A DNA stretch of 64,000 nt from Ecdyonurus torrentis (taxonomy: Eukaryota > Arthropoda > Insecta > Ephemeroptera > Heptageniidae). The first letter of the stretch is position 1. Each line of letters starts with the position of its first letter. The notes beneath the pieces were generated by a model. That model was not told where the DNA came from and searched no databases. It was given only the letters and a program-made list of their open reading frames with translations. Where the stretch lies: the NCBI GenBank assembly GCA_949318235.1, contig OX439129.1:25167874-25231873 (forward strand), read 5' to 3'. The translations under genes and the position numbers were made by a program. This document shows positions 1 through 29,854 of the stretch, in pieces.

Positions 1-148
1 ATAAAGAAATAAGATAGCCTATATTTATAGTATGTGCCAGCTAAGGATGTTCAATATTTCGTAAATAATTATTTATTTACCCAAAGACTGCCATTTAAAA
101 TGGATGATGATGTAAACTAAAAATTTCCTGGCTATATAGCTTTATAAA

Positions 149-292
149 GGGTGCTTCGATAGTATGTCCAAAGTCAACTTGACCTTGAAAAATAATTTTT
201 GCTGCAAATTACCTGAAACGGGAAAATCCAAAATTTGAAGTCGATGGGACAAAGTTTTGTTTTTCAAGGTCAAATGGACTTCAGAAATAGCA
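149..292. mobile_element. Degraded MITE, family 1
   Basis: Starts GGGTGCTTCGATAGTATGTC and contains the TTGACCTTGAAAAA / TTTTTCAAGGTCAA pair found in the two good copies at 1286-1629. It has diverged strongly at both ends. Confidence 0.6.
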
Positions 293-497
293 GAGCACTG
301 CATTATGTTTTGTAAAATAAAAGTATTTATCATTTAATATTGTCATTGTTATTTGATACATACTAAACATTATTTATTTTTTAAGTGCATTAACTTTTTT
401 TTTTTTTTTTGCATGGTTATATAATACTGTTTTAAGGTGTGTGTACAAATGATTGTGAGATTTTTTTTTATCACATTCACATTTTGATCCTATATAT

Positions 498-786
498 AAA
501 GTGGAACAAAATTGCAACATTTCATTAGCAGTTCATTGGCTATTTTACAAATCAGACAAAAAAAAATATATTTTTCACAAGGTAGGTGTCGAGCATACTT
601 TCATTTAGCTTGACGGGCTGACTGTCATCTTGTGCAGTGCATGCATACAATGAAGATGAAATACAAGAAAAGGTGACCAGTCCGGCATGCTAGACAAGAG
701 CATGCACGACACCTACTATTTTTATGTGATATGTAAAATAACCTACAAACTGCCATTGCAGTGTTGCAATTTTGTCTCGCTTTGCA
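498..786. mobile_element. Foldback element, about 290 bp
   Basis: Outer arms pair (near 503 AGTGGAACAAAATTGCAAC with GTTGCAATTTTGTC near 763) and inner arms pair (GGTAGGTGTCGAGCAT near 581 with ATGCACGACACCTACT near 701). Non-autonomous inverted-repeat element; no coding capacity. Confidence 0.55.
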
Positions 787-1096
787 CTAGATTAAAATTT
801 GAATGGTTAAAAATGTTATCACAATTATGTGTACATGATTGATCTATACTATAGAAAGGCACTCTCACAGTTCTATGAAGTAATACTATGAAGACATAAA
901 AATGTTGCATAGAAAAGTATTTCCTGGAATGATTTTACAATAAATTGCAAAAAGAAATTGCAAATCCAATTGGCATACTTTATTTAAGTTTTAAATATTA
1001 CAACTCTGCCCCCTGACCTCCTATACCCCTGGAATGTAGATTATAAATAATTATAGGTATTGTAAAGAATATTTGTAAACTTAATTAAATGTGCAT

Positions 1097-1120
1097 TGGG
1101 GGGGGGGGGGGGGGGGGGGG
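1097..1120. repeat. Poly-G tract
   Basis: About 23 consecutive G, followed by AGAGAGA; unusual in this AT-rich window and potentially quadruplex-forming. Confidence 0.9.
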
Positions 1121-1285
1121 AGAGAGAAAGAAAATGTAAAGTACACTACAGTTTACAATACATTTAGTTTATTATTTCTAGAATAGAAATTACAAAAACA
1201 AAGTTTCCACACTCCTAATATACAAATTAAAACAAAAAACACGGCAATTAAAATTAAAACTTTAAATAAGTTCAAGAAATATATA

Positions 1286-1623
1286 TCGAGGGTGCTCCGC
1301 TATAATGTCCTAAGTCCACTTGACCTTGAAAAATAAAAAATCGTCGGATCAACCCCAAATTTTGGATTTATCCATTTCAGGTCATTTGCAGCAAAAAATA
1401 TTTTTCAAGGTCAAATGGACTTAGGACATTATAGCGGAGCACCCTCGATATATATATATATATATCGAGGGTGCTCCGCTATAATGTCCTAAGTCCATTT
1501 GACCTTGAAAAACATTTTTTGCTACAAATGACCTGAAATGGATAAATCCAAAATTTGGGGTTGATTTGACGATTTTTTATTTTTCAAGGTCAAGTGGACT
1601 TAGGACATTATAGCGGAGCACCC

Positions 1624-1629
<6 letters not shown>
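1286..1629. mobile_element. Two family-1 MITEs in opposite orientation forming a 340-bp palindrome
   Basis: Copy 1 (about 1287-1449) and copy 2 (about 1466-1628) each begin TCGAGGGTGCTCCGCTATAA and end with its complement. The interior of copy 2 is the reverse complement of copy 1 with few differences. They are separated and flanked by TA dinucleotides, consistent with insertion into a TA repeat. Confidence 0.8.
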
Positions 1630-1682
<53 letters not shown>

Positions 1683-1748
1683 CACACACATATAGTACTT
1701 TTAAATCAGTATAACCAAATATATATATATATATAGGTGATACAATTA

Positions 1749-2060
1749 AAGGCGTAGAACACCTTGAACAAAAAAAGTTGCGTAATATCCTAACAAACCT
1801 GAAAATCAACGTTGATTTGGCCGGAGTCGTTGATTTCTAATTTATTTTCCATTCACAAAATGCCGCTGTCGGTCACTGACGTCACAGCTCGCCTGGTTTA
1901 CTTGCGCGTGGACCAGGCGAGCTGTGACGTCAGTGACCGGCAGCGGCATTTTGTGAATGGAAGATAAATTAGAAATCAATGACTCCGGCCAAATCAACGT
2001 TGATTTTCAGGTTTGTTAGGATATTACGCAACTTTTTTGTTCAAGGTGTTCTATGCCTTC
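1749..2060. mobile_element. Near-perfect foldback element with about 150-bp arms
   Basis: The left arm (GGCGTAGAACACCTTGAACA...) pairs with the right arm (...TGTTCAAGGTGTTCTATGCC) with few mismatches, leaving a short loop near 1900-1912. TGACGTCA, a CRE-type palindrome, occurs in each arm (near 1878 and 1925). Confidence 0.8.
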
Positions 2061-2329
2061 ATATAACTCCTCACGCTATCGACTTTTCTAAAACACAGCT
2101 AAAAAATGGACTTGAAAAGATAAATACAAATTCAAGAGGATAAAATTTTAGAATGAATCACTAAGTATTTATTAAGAGAAATTTTTAATAACAAATTACA
2201 GTATTTAAGAAAGTAGGGTACTCAGCAATAACTTGGGCCTAAAATAGTCAATACATAGCAAAATATACATTAAGGAAAATTACCATTGAGGTTAGGTATG
2301 ATAAATTTAAAAGAGAAAAAAAAAAGTTA

Positions 2330-2600
2330 AGAGAAACCAGCAGGGTCTTACCATAGTGAAGAGAGCTGTGTAAAAATCTTGCTAGCACAGAGATAATAAT
2401 AATAAAAACAAAAACTAATTAACACTTTCCAAGTCTGTAAGGACTGATGAGGGCAAAACACACCCCATTTCTCGTGGGGGTTTAGTACCAAAAGCTAGAT
2501 ACTATACAGGGGTAGTTTCATATCTCTGTGCTAGCAAGATTTTCACCAAGCTATGTGACTCTTTACTATGGTAAGGCCCTTTCTGGTTTCTCCTATCCTT
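2330..2600. mobile_element. Foldback element, family 3a, copy 1
   Basis: Arms GAGAAACCAGCAGGGTCTTA and its complement near 2575-2596, with a GCTAGCACAGAGATA inner pair. The loop contains GGACTGATGAGGGC, the hammerhead-like core discussed in the findings. Confidence 0.75.
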
Positions 2601-2868
2601 TTCTTTCTAATTTATCAGCATATATAGTAAAACTTAATTTTTACAGCATTCATAATTAAAAAAATGTTTTGGAGAACTGTTCATTGTATTTTTATTTATA
2701 AATGTGTTAAGTTTACTCAGGATTAACAGTAAAATTTGCAATGTTAAAATTTTATGTAATTTTTAAAGCTGAATTACTTGATAATTTCTTTCATCTCCAT
2801 TTCACATGTTGCTATGACATAAGTTTAAAGGGACATTTCATCTTTATTTTCGTATTGATATATTTTTA

Positions 2869-3055
2869 AGAAAAGGATACAAGGAACCAGCAAGGACCTT
2901 ATCATAGTGAAGAGAGTTCCATAGTTTGATGAAAAGTTTGCTAGCACACAGATAAAAAAATTAACACATGGATATATTTTGGCAATTTTGGCAACTCCAA
3001 GAGAGGCAGTGAGTTTTGCCCTCATCAGTCCATACAGACTAGGAGAGAAACTTAT
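2869..3055. mobile_element. Foldback element, family 3a, single-arm copy 2
   Basis: One arm only (GGAACCAGCAAGGACCTTAT...GCTAGCACACAGATA), followed by CCCTCATCAGTCC, the complement of the CTGATGA core. Lies in the 3' flank of the zinc-finger gene. Confidence 0.65.
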
Positions 3056-3162
3056 GAACTATTTTCCTTAATATATTTTTATTTGCTTATTGTTAAGTCC
3101 AGACTATATAAAAATTAGCTATTGCTGGTAACCCACCTCCTTGATAAAATTTAATATTTAGA

Positions 3163-3168
3163 TTTATT
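3163..3168 (-). promoter_or_regulatory. Candidate polyadenylation signal for the zinc-finger gene
   Basis: TTTATT on the plus strand reads AATAAA on the minus strand, about 108 bp downstream of the zinc-finger stop codon, a normal 3' UTR distance. In such AT-rich DNA the hexamer is common by chance. Confidence 0.35.
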
Positions 3169-3275
3169 TTACAAGAGTCCTAAAATTATTTTTATACAAA
3201 CTATTATAGATCAATACATAAGTTTGTTTGATGGAATGCTTTCAGCAAAAAAAGGGGGGGGGAGAAGAAGAAGAG

Positions 3276-5305
3276 TTAAACAACTTGGTTGATTTGATCC
3301 TCAATGTCTCCTCCATCTTCTAAAATCATTTCACATTCTTGGCCAACAATAGTTATTTCAGGGAAAGTTGTGATTAAGTTTTCAGAAGCAATTAATATTG
3401 AATCGCTATCAATTTGGTGTAATGCTTCATGCTTCTTGAGTTCTTTTCGAGAGGTAGTAATAAAATCACAATGTTTACATTCATGTGGCTTATCATTGGC
3501 ATGAGTACGTCTGTGCTTCACCATATCACCTCTTTGAGTGAATGCTCGTCCACAAACTTCGCAAGTATAGGGTTTTTCACCGGTATGAATTCTAAGATGT
3601 ATTTGCATTGCTTCTCGCCTTCTGAAACATTTGCTGCAATGAGGACAAGAGAATGGACGTTGATCACTGTGTACTGCGAGATGTTGAGTCAAACTACTGG
3701 CACATCGGAATGCAGTACCACATACATAGCATGAATATGGTTTTTCTCCAGTATGAATGCGTTCGTGTATGTTTTTGGCATTTCGAGATAGGAAACCTTC
3801 ATTGCAATAACTACAAACAAAAGGTTTCTCACCTGTGTGCCGTCGGCGATGGTAAGTCAAGGCTGGTTTTTGTGAAAATCTCTGTCCACAAAATTCACAC
3901 TCAAATGGTTTTTCACCTGTGTGAATTCTAAGATGAGATTCAAGTGATAATTTTGTAGCCAAAATTTTATTGCAGACATGGCACCGATAACTAGTGGATC
4001 CAATTTCAGCAGCATTCATAGCTTCGTATATCAATTTGCTTTGCGCTATTTCCTCAGTAGTATGAGTTTTTCTATGTGCAACAAGTTGACTGATAGTTTC
4101 AAATCCATCTTTGCATACCTTACAAGTGTATCGTCTTAGAGTCATGTGTTTCTTAATATGCTCTGTCAAATTGCCTCTGCGATTAAAACGAGAATTACAA
4201 ATGTGACATTCATAACTATCATTTGAATGCACCAATTTATGTTGCTTCAGCTGCTGCCTTTTATAAAATCTTTTATTGCAAATATCACACGCAAAAGGTC
4301 GCTCGCCAGTGTGCATTCTCATGTGCTCTTCCACTAAAAACTTGCAACGGAATCTCTTCTCACAATAAGGACATCCATGTCTCTTTTTATCTTCTTCAGA
4401 TAAATGTGATCTTTTATGTCCTTTCAAGTTACTCACATGCTTAAAACTTTTCCCACACAAGTCACATAGATAAGGTTTTTCAGTATTATGAGTAGAAAGA
4501 TGTATTTCAAAACCAGTTTTACTGTTGTACCCTTTACCACAAGTACTGCAAGTAAAAGCTTTGTATTCAGAATGTTCAGAGATGTGACGTAATAACATTC
4601 GTTTGGTAAGGAATTTCATTTCACAATAATTACATGTAAAAGACTTTAAATCATCATGTGATGAAAGTTTGTGTTCCTGTAAATCGATGTAACTTTTGAA
4701 TGATTGTTTACATAAACTGCAATTCACAGGTCTGGTTACTTTATGTTGCATTTCTCTACAATGCCTATTTAATGCTTCTTTTGTATTGAAATTGTCTCTA
4801 CAGACTTCACACTGGTATTTTATATTTTGATCTTGAAGAACTATATCTTGAATTGCACCAACAATTTTAGATCTTAAAGATTTGTCCATTTTATCAAAAT
4901 CTTTTGATACTTTCATACATAAATTAGAATTAGAGGTCAGTTTATTAGAATTCAATAACTGAATTTCAGCAACGTTTGTTATTTTTACGTTATCACTTGT
5001 TTCTGAAGGATGTTGCTCTAATCTATGTTGCTGAAGCTGTTCATTAGAATCATAGAAGCTGTTGCAAGAATTACAATGATACATGTGAATATCATGAATA
5101 TCTCGTTGGTGCTCAAGAATTACAATGATACATGTGAATATCATGAATATCTCGTTGGTGCTGCATGAAATTGACAGCTCCAGTCACTGTCTCATTGCAC
5201 AGAGAACAAACAAATGGATGGCTAGACCACTGTTTCTCTATGCTTCCATCCCCCCCATCCCAGGTCTGATCTTCTCCATCACTTAATGGATCTTTATTTA
5301 AAGCA
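3276..5305 (-). CDS. Zinc-finger array exon with internal 49-bp duplication
   Basis: The acceptor is TTTACAG before 5305; the stop TAA is at 3278-3276. Reading from the acceptor, one finger (FVCSLC...HQRDIH) is completed, then translation meets a stop at the duplicated segment near 5114. After the duplication the frame is open for about 610 residues holding 17 further C2H2 fingers; finger 1 begins near 5075 and the last (HECKHC...HEALH) ends near 3412. The tail is acidic (EMILEDGGDIEDQ). The 2,030-bp exon becomes an intact 3n frame only if one 49-bp unit is removed. Confidence 0.85.
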
Positions 5306-7497
5306 CTGTAAATACAGGAAAGTACAAATTAGTATATAAAGTTAACTATTTATGGCAGTTTTTTTAACAGCTACTGTACATATTAAGGTGTATTCATATA
5401 CACATCTCCCAAAACTACTTCAAGCAGATACAGTGTAATTAACTATGTAAAGTCAATTGTGATTGGCTATTAGGTTTACAAGACGCTCTCCGATTGGTTT
5501 AACACCAGGGATACAGCTTCTAACAGGAACGACCTTCTTTTGGCCAAAGTGTATATTATTTTTTTATTTTTAGTGCAGCTTTTGCTGCGCAAAGTTACAA
5601 CAAAAAATATTTTAGCAATTAACATTATTCGTAACTGAAAAATGTAACATGAAACATAGTTAGTTACAGTAATCTAGCATAAGTTTTGATAAAAAAAAAA
5701 TTAAAAAAAAAAAACTTAATCAATTTGCACTTACTTTTGCTGCTTATTTTGATCTCCAGATTTAATCATAGCCAATGCTTTTGCAATCTGTGCCTCCTTT
5801 GTCAATGTGTTGCTTGAGTTGGTCAGTTTAACTACTACTACTTTAAACTTGGACTTTTTGCCATCTTGTATTACCTAGAAAAAAAAATAACATTAACTTT
5901 CTTTACAAGGATAATGAATTAAAAGGAGAAAGAAAGAAGAAACCAGCAAGAATGTCATGTCCTATAGTTCAGTGGAAATTCTTATAAGCACAGAGATAAG
6001 AAGAAATCATAGTTTCTCTCTGAAGCTGTAAGAGCTGAAGATGGCACATACATAATCATTTTCTTTTTTAAGAGTATTGTGCTAAAACTATCACATATGT
6101 GCTAACAAAAACATTCACCAAAATATAGAATATCTCCTCACTATTCTATGCCCTTGCTGGTTTTCTCAATTAACTTTCTTTGTTATTTATTAAATATAAC
6201 CACAATAATTTCTATTCCTTATTCATCCGTTATATATAAAAATAATAATAAAACTTTGGTACAGTGCAAAAATGTTACGTACTCCTTGGGTGATTTGTGA
6301 TTGCTGAGTCTTTGTAGGGCATATATCTGGCAAAATGGTTTCTACTACTACTTCTTCTGGGAGTTGCTCTGTCTCTGGACTCCAAGATCTTATGGTGTCA
6401 TCTTCCATAGCATGCGACATGTCCTCCCCATTGCTCTCGTCGTCTAATTCATCAAGTTTGGGGATGTTTAAAACTGACATTGCCTGTGAGAGAAAAAAAA
6501 AATTATATATTGCATCTTCAATTTAAATAATAATAAAAAAAAATGTTGCAATGCAATTGATAAGTGTTACCTGGCTATCTTTTTGTCTATCTTCTTGGTC
6601 GAGCATAAGTCTTAGCCTAATGTCAGCCTCTCCACAGATCCTTACAAGCTCATGGCACATGTTAATCTGAGCAACACATGTCTCACACACATGAAGAGGC
6701 AATCGATCAGTTTCACATACCTAGAAAAATGCAATGTGCAATGTTTTTAAACTATGAATACAACTCATTGAATGAAATTATTACCGTAATTGGTAGGTGA
6801 CGTATTATCTTGCCAGCCAGTTGAAGTTGCTCTCCTTCATCTCCAAAAATAGGTATGAGATCTTGGCTTGCACAAGCACATATCCGACAGAGCTCCGAAG
6901 TTGTCACTGCATCTTTAAACTCTTGGAATCCCTCCACAGATTCCTGTTCTTCCTGTGGATCTGCCAAACACAATAGAGCTTCATCTTCCACACAGCTACC
7001 AGCACCCAGCAGCTGAACTTGCTCACTCCCAGACTCTGAAAAATTACATCAATATCATTCAATATGTTATAACCGTATACATATAAGTAGATATGAGCAT
7101 CAACATGTTTAATTTATATTTATTATACGTAATTGATTTCTCTCCAAGCTCATGTAATTAATGAGGTTAGCACATTGGCTTTGAATGCCGCAAACTTACC
7201 AGCACTCATAACTACCTCATAGATAGGTAGAAGAGTAGCTTCTTCTGCAGAGCCATCTGAATGTCTAAAATGAACTTCCACGGATGGTTCTGGTGGATCT
7301 AGTTCATGATCTTCCTCAATAGATTTGTCAAATTTAGTTTCCAAGGGTTGAAGTTCCCCAGTTAGAGAGACTTTAAATGTCTTCTCCTCTCCAATGAGAA
7401 CATCATCTGGGAGAATCTTTGGAATGGTAAAGGTGTCCCTTTTGCTCATCCATCCTGTCCCAGACTTTAATAACCGAGGTATCGATGCTCTCTTCAT
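3276..7497 (-). CDS. ZAD-domain C2H2 zinc-finger protein (probable transcription factor), frame broken in last exon
   Basis: Exons read on the minus strand: 7505-7200, 7035-6785, 6720-6571, 6483-6283, 5874-5735 and 5305-3276. All have AG/GT borders and compatible phases (1, 0, 0, 0, 2). The start I favour is the Met at 7497, just inside the first exon; an upstream exon is possible. Order along the protein: an N-terminal segment of about 100 residues with no recognised domain, an acidic stretch, a ZAD domain (CRIC near 6885 and CETC near 6690), an acidic linker, then about 18 C2H2 fingers, several joined by TGEKP linkers. ZAD mediates dimerisation and C2H2 arrays bind DNA, so a nuclear DNA-binding regulator is inferred. 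A perfect 49-bp tandem duplication (5065-5162) shifts the frame and creates an early stop. With one unit the product would be about 1,000 residues. I do not recognise a specific orthologue. Confidence 0.85.
5065..5162. repeat. Exact 49-bp tandem duplication inside a coding exon
   Basis: Units 5065-5113 and 5114-5162 are identical over all 49 bases. Because 49 is not a multiple of three, the two copies are read in different frames and a TGA stop arises at the junction on the minus strand. It is either a recent mutation or an assembly or consensus artefact. Confidence 0.95.
5395..5550. repeat. Dispersed repeat, copy 1
   Basis: Shares GATACAGTGTAATTAACTAT, GTGATTGGCTA and GGAACGACCTT in the same order and orientation with 31341-31500. 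Copy is intronic in the zinc-finger gene. No coding frame. Confidence 0.8.
5735..6483 (-). CDS. Acidic linker exons between ZAD and zinc fingers
   Basis: Exons 6483-6283 (67 codons) and 5874-5735 (phase 2 exit). The first encodes an acidic, Ser-rich stretch (LDELDDESNGEDMSH) and EEVVVET. The second encodes a short basic and Val-rich segment (KKSKFKVVVVKLTNSS). No domain is recognised; this is the flexible linker typical between ZAD and fingers. The 408-bp intron between them contains a degraded foldback element. Confidence 0.65.
5922..6166. mobile_element. Foldback element, family 3a, degraded copy 3
   Basis: GAAACCAGCAAGAATGTCAT on the left and CCCTTGCTGGTTTTCTC on the right, with reduced internal similarity. 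Sits in an intron of the zinc-finger gene. Confidence 0.6.
6571..7035 (-). CDS. ZAD-domain exon pair of the zinc-finger gene
   Basis: Two exons, 7035-6785 and 6720-6571, separated by a 64-bp intron. The first carries the proximal cysteine pair (ELCRICAC) and the second the distal pair (VCETCVAQI), with the C-x2-C spacing of the ZAD zinc fold. The domain runs about 75 residues across the junction, ending in a helix-like LRLMLDQEDRQK segment. ZAD is a protein-protein dimerisation module of arthropod C2H2 factors. Confidence 0.85.
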
Positions 7498-7505
7498 TAG
7501 GTCTG
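7200..7505 (-). CDS. First recognised exon of the ZAD zinc-finger gene
   Basis: The acceptor is TTGCAG just before 7505 and the donor is GTAAGT at 7199, leaving phase 1. From the Met at 7497 it encodes about 99 residues rich in charged residues (for example KRDTFTIPKILPDD and EEDHELDPPEPS). I see no known domain. The intron-like acceptor upstream suggests a 5' UTR or short coding exon further out (towards 8.2 kb) that I could not fix. Confidence 0.6.
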
Positions 7506-8434
7506 CTGCAAGTTGCAATAGATGCATACGTAAATTAATTATTAGTTTTAACTATGAGTATGTACATATATGTACAATGATATGATTTGCAACTCTTAAC
7601 CATATGCATATTCATATACGCACATAGATACTAAGCATAATCCATTAATTATGCACATATTATGTATGTATGTATGTACATATATGTATATTTATAAATA
7701 CATCCTGATTAAAACAATATTTTGATATGAACTATGCAATACACTAGTCTTATTATAATGGTAATACAAATGCAGAATGAGATTTAACAATTTGGATCCG
7801 CATAACATGTGCATTCAGAAAATATTTAAGTTTACATATGATATTCATTTATACCTTATTTCAATTTAAGATTTACGAGACAAAGATATGTTTATATGCA
7901 TGAGCATAAAGACATACACTTCCTTCTCGAAATAAATTAATGTTCATTAATTTAATTGTCTTTCAAGTCTGTTCAGTATTCACTCCACTCGATCGTAAAA
8001 ATTCAATAACAATGCATTGAAATGCATTATATATTAAGAATTTATGGAAGGCTTTGGTTTAATAAAATACTGATAAAATACTAAATTCGTAATAAAAAAT
8101 TAAAAGCGCATCACATGATATTTCAATGCATCGCCATGTTATTTTATTATATTTTTGTCAATGGTAGATAAATTTTAGAACAAAAACTATTGATATGCAA
8201 TATTAGTGCGCACTCCCGATTCCCGATGCTTGTGCTATTTGTTCCATTTTTGTTCCGTTTCAAACGATTGCGTATGATTGGCCCATTCCTCCTTTTCGTT
8301 TCTGTTCATCGTGAACTTGTGAATGGTCTACGTGGTAGCTGTCTACCAGTCGAGCTCAAGATTTGACATAAATTGAAGCTCAACAAACGATAAAGATCGT
8401 TGAATGCAGTCTGCTGTTGTCTAATTAACTCAAG
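7506..8434. promoter_or_regulatory. Divergent promoter region and 5' UTR exon of the kinectin-like gene
   Basis: The stretch separates the oppositely transcribed zinc-finger and kinectin-like genes. A plus-strand 5' UTR exon is likely to end at 8434 (CTCAAG followed by GTAAAT), spliced to the acceptor at 9166-9167. Just upstream, ATTGG (an inverted CCAAT box) lies at about 8276-8281 in a locally less AT-rich patch (8210-8350). Transcription start sites are not visible directly. Confidence 0.4.
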
Positions 8435-9168
8435 GTAAATACTAATTATATAAATTCTATGTTCTGATGTATTCAGAAATACTATTTTATCATTTTTAGA
8501 GGGAGCCATTGTATGCATTCATAGTGCATTCATATCGGTAACCTTCCCTCTCACGGGATGTCCGGTCGGTTTATGCTTTTCAGCATTATTTATCAATACT
8601 ATTTTGAGCTAACAATTTTAGATGAATAAAAAATGTAAAGGTTGTTTATAATAAATATTTACACTTATATAGACACGATAATTAAAGAAAAATTGGTACA
8701 TCAGTCTTATCACACTGTATGTAGACGAGGGCAAGCCGAATAGACAACACCCACTTTAACCCAACGTATGCATCAAATATGAAAGAAATTACAATTCTTT
8801 GTAATGCATACTCAATACACATATGCATATATAGGTTATTCCCTATAGGTACTTATGATTATAAGCATACATACTGCTTTTTAATGAAGGTTGAATCATG
8901 AAGCTTCCCATCCCGTCAGCGAATATGCATTACGTAGCACTGCATATTCCCTTTCTAAAATGCATTGCTCTAGACCTAAAGTGTAACCAGGTTAAGCTAT
9001 TTTGTAATTAAAAGGGACTATTTAAAATAAACTTTAAAAAAAGCGAGTTTTACATAATAGATGGGGTGAAGTGTTTTCTGCTGATATGAAGTTCAAAAGA
9101 TGTGTGTTCATCATTGTGTAAAATATGTAATATAGTGTTATGTATGTGTTTTTCATTCTTTCTTCAGG

Positions 9169-28454
<19,286 letters not shown>

Positions 28455-29349
28455 CAATGGGATCAGCAATAAGCAACTTTGACTCGAAACATTCATCATG
28501 GACAAGATTGTGTATTGTATGTTTGCAACTGAGTGAGAGAGTGAGAGTAAGTGAAGAAAAATAAAAACACTAGGCTAACACAATTAACTATTAATAAATA
28601 AGTAATAAATACTTTGTTGTATGCTGGTATCTGGGACATGGAGGAGGCATGGTGCTTTTGTAGTAAATCCATGTTATTTTTCTGTATATTCTGGTTCAAA
28701 GCACTGTCCTTATATAGTTTTCATTCATTAAAAAATAAAATAAAAATGTAATAAAAAAGAGATTATAATAATGTACTTCTTTTTTTCGTTATGTTATATC
28801 TTTTTGCACATGCTTTAGGATATGTGGCTAACTTTTTAACAAAGAAAATAAATCAGAAAGCAATAGAGATTTTTATATAATGTTTATATATATACCCTTT
28901 TTTCTGTTCTTTTTTTGTATAATAAATATTTATGGTAAAAGCATTTGATATTTAGAAAAGGAAAAAAAAAAAAAAAAAAAAAAAAAGATAAATAAAGCTG
29001 CAGAATAAAGCCTTTAAGAGTACTTACATGGTTATTATTTTTTTCCACCTTTAGTTGGTTGTTTGTATACAGTTTTATTTTGCTAAAAATGGTACAGTAA
29101 ATAAATGAGTAATTCGGTTTGAGAGAGAAGGTGCAATAATGAGTGTGACTGAAATGTGCACTGCAGTGTGATGATTATGTGTTAATAGTGGGAAAATTGT
29201 TTTAATACTACATTTGTAACAAAATAAATTGCTTTTCCAGATACTTAATTTGTATTTTAATAAGTACATACATACTCCTATTGCAATTATCAAACAAGAT
29301 TATTATTATAGGTATTATATTAACGTATCAAGAACTACTTGACATTTTG
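28455..29349 (+). other. 3' UTR and flank of the kinectin-like gene
   Basis: Contains several AATAAA hexamers (about 28560, 28593, 28731, 28920) and a poly-A run at 28962-28986. No further coding sequence seen. Confidence 0.5.
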
Positions 29350-29525
29350 GTACACATACACTATTGAAACGTGTATTCTCCGCACTCCTTACTATTGAAA
29401 CACCTATATTATTTGCCGCACCTGCTATTAGGCCTATTAAGATGTTTCAATAGTAGGTGTGAAAAAATGTAGATGTTTCAATAGTAAGAAGCGCGGAGAA
29501 TGCACATGTTTCAATAGTTTGCGTG
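29350..29525. repeat. Inverted repeat built from a TTTCAATAGT motif
   Basis: ACTATTGAAAC occurs twice on the left and GTTTCAATAGT three times on the right. CTCCGCACTCCTTACTATTG pairs with CAATAGTAAGAAGCGCGGAG. Short foldback with internal repeats. Confidence 0.65.
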
Positions 29526-29854
29526 CAAATTCTATAGAAGTACCAAAATGACTCATAGTTCTCAATCTACTAAATACAACAGAGTAAACGAAAATGATGC
29601 ATATTGACATTTTGCGACATTTAAAATAATCCAATAATAATATTGTGAATCTTGATGAATTTATACCATTAAAATAGGAAAAATTGAAATCTTTATTATT
29701 CAAAAGTAGTTATTAATAGGTCAGTGGACTTTTTTTTTTCTTGCAATGCAAAAATTTAGTGAACTATAAAATTTAAAAAAGGACTTAAGAATTATATAAT
29801 TTTGATGCATATAAGTTGATACCAAGAATAAAATAAAGTAATAATTACATAATA

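Noticed and set aside
3304..4444. Several plus-strand open frames opposite the zinc-finger exon
   Set aside because: They are antisense shadows of the finger array; the minus strand has the C2H2 pattern and correct splice sites.
8306..8518. Minus-strand frame as the start of the zinc-finger gene
   Set aside because: It overlaps the plus-strand 5' UTR exon and has no donor leading to the acceptor at 7506; the first recognised exon is better supported.
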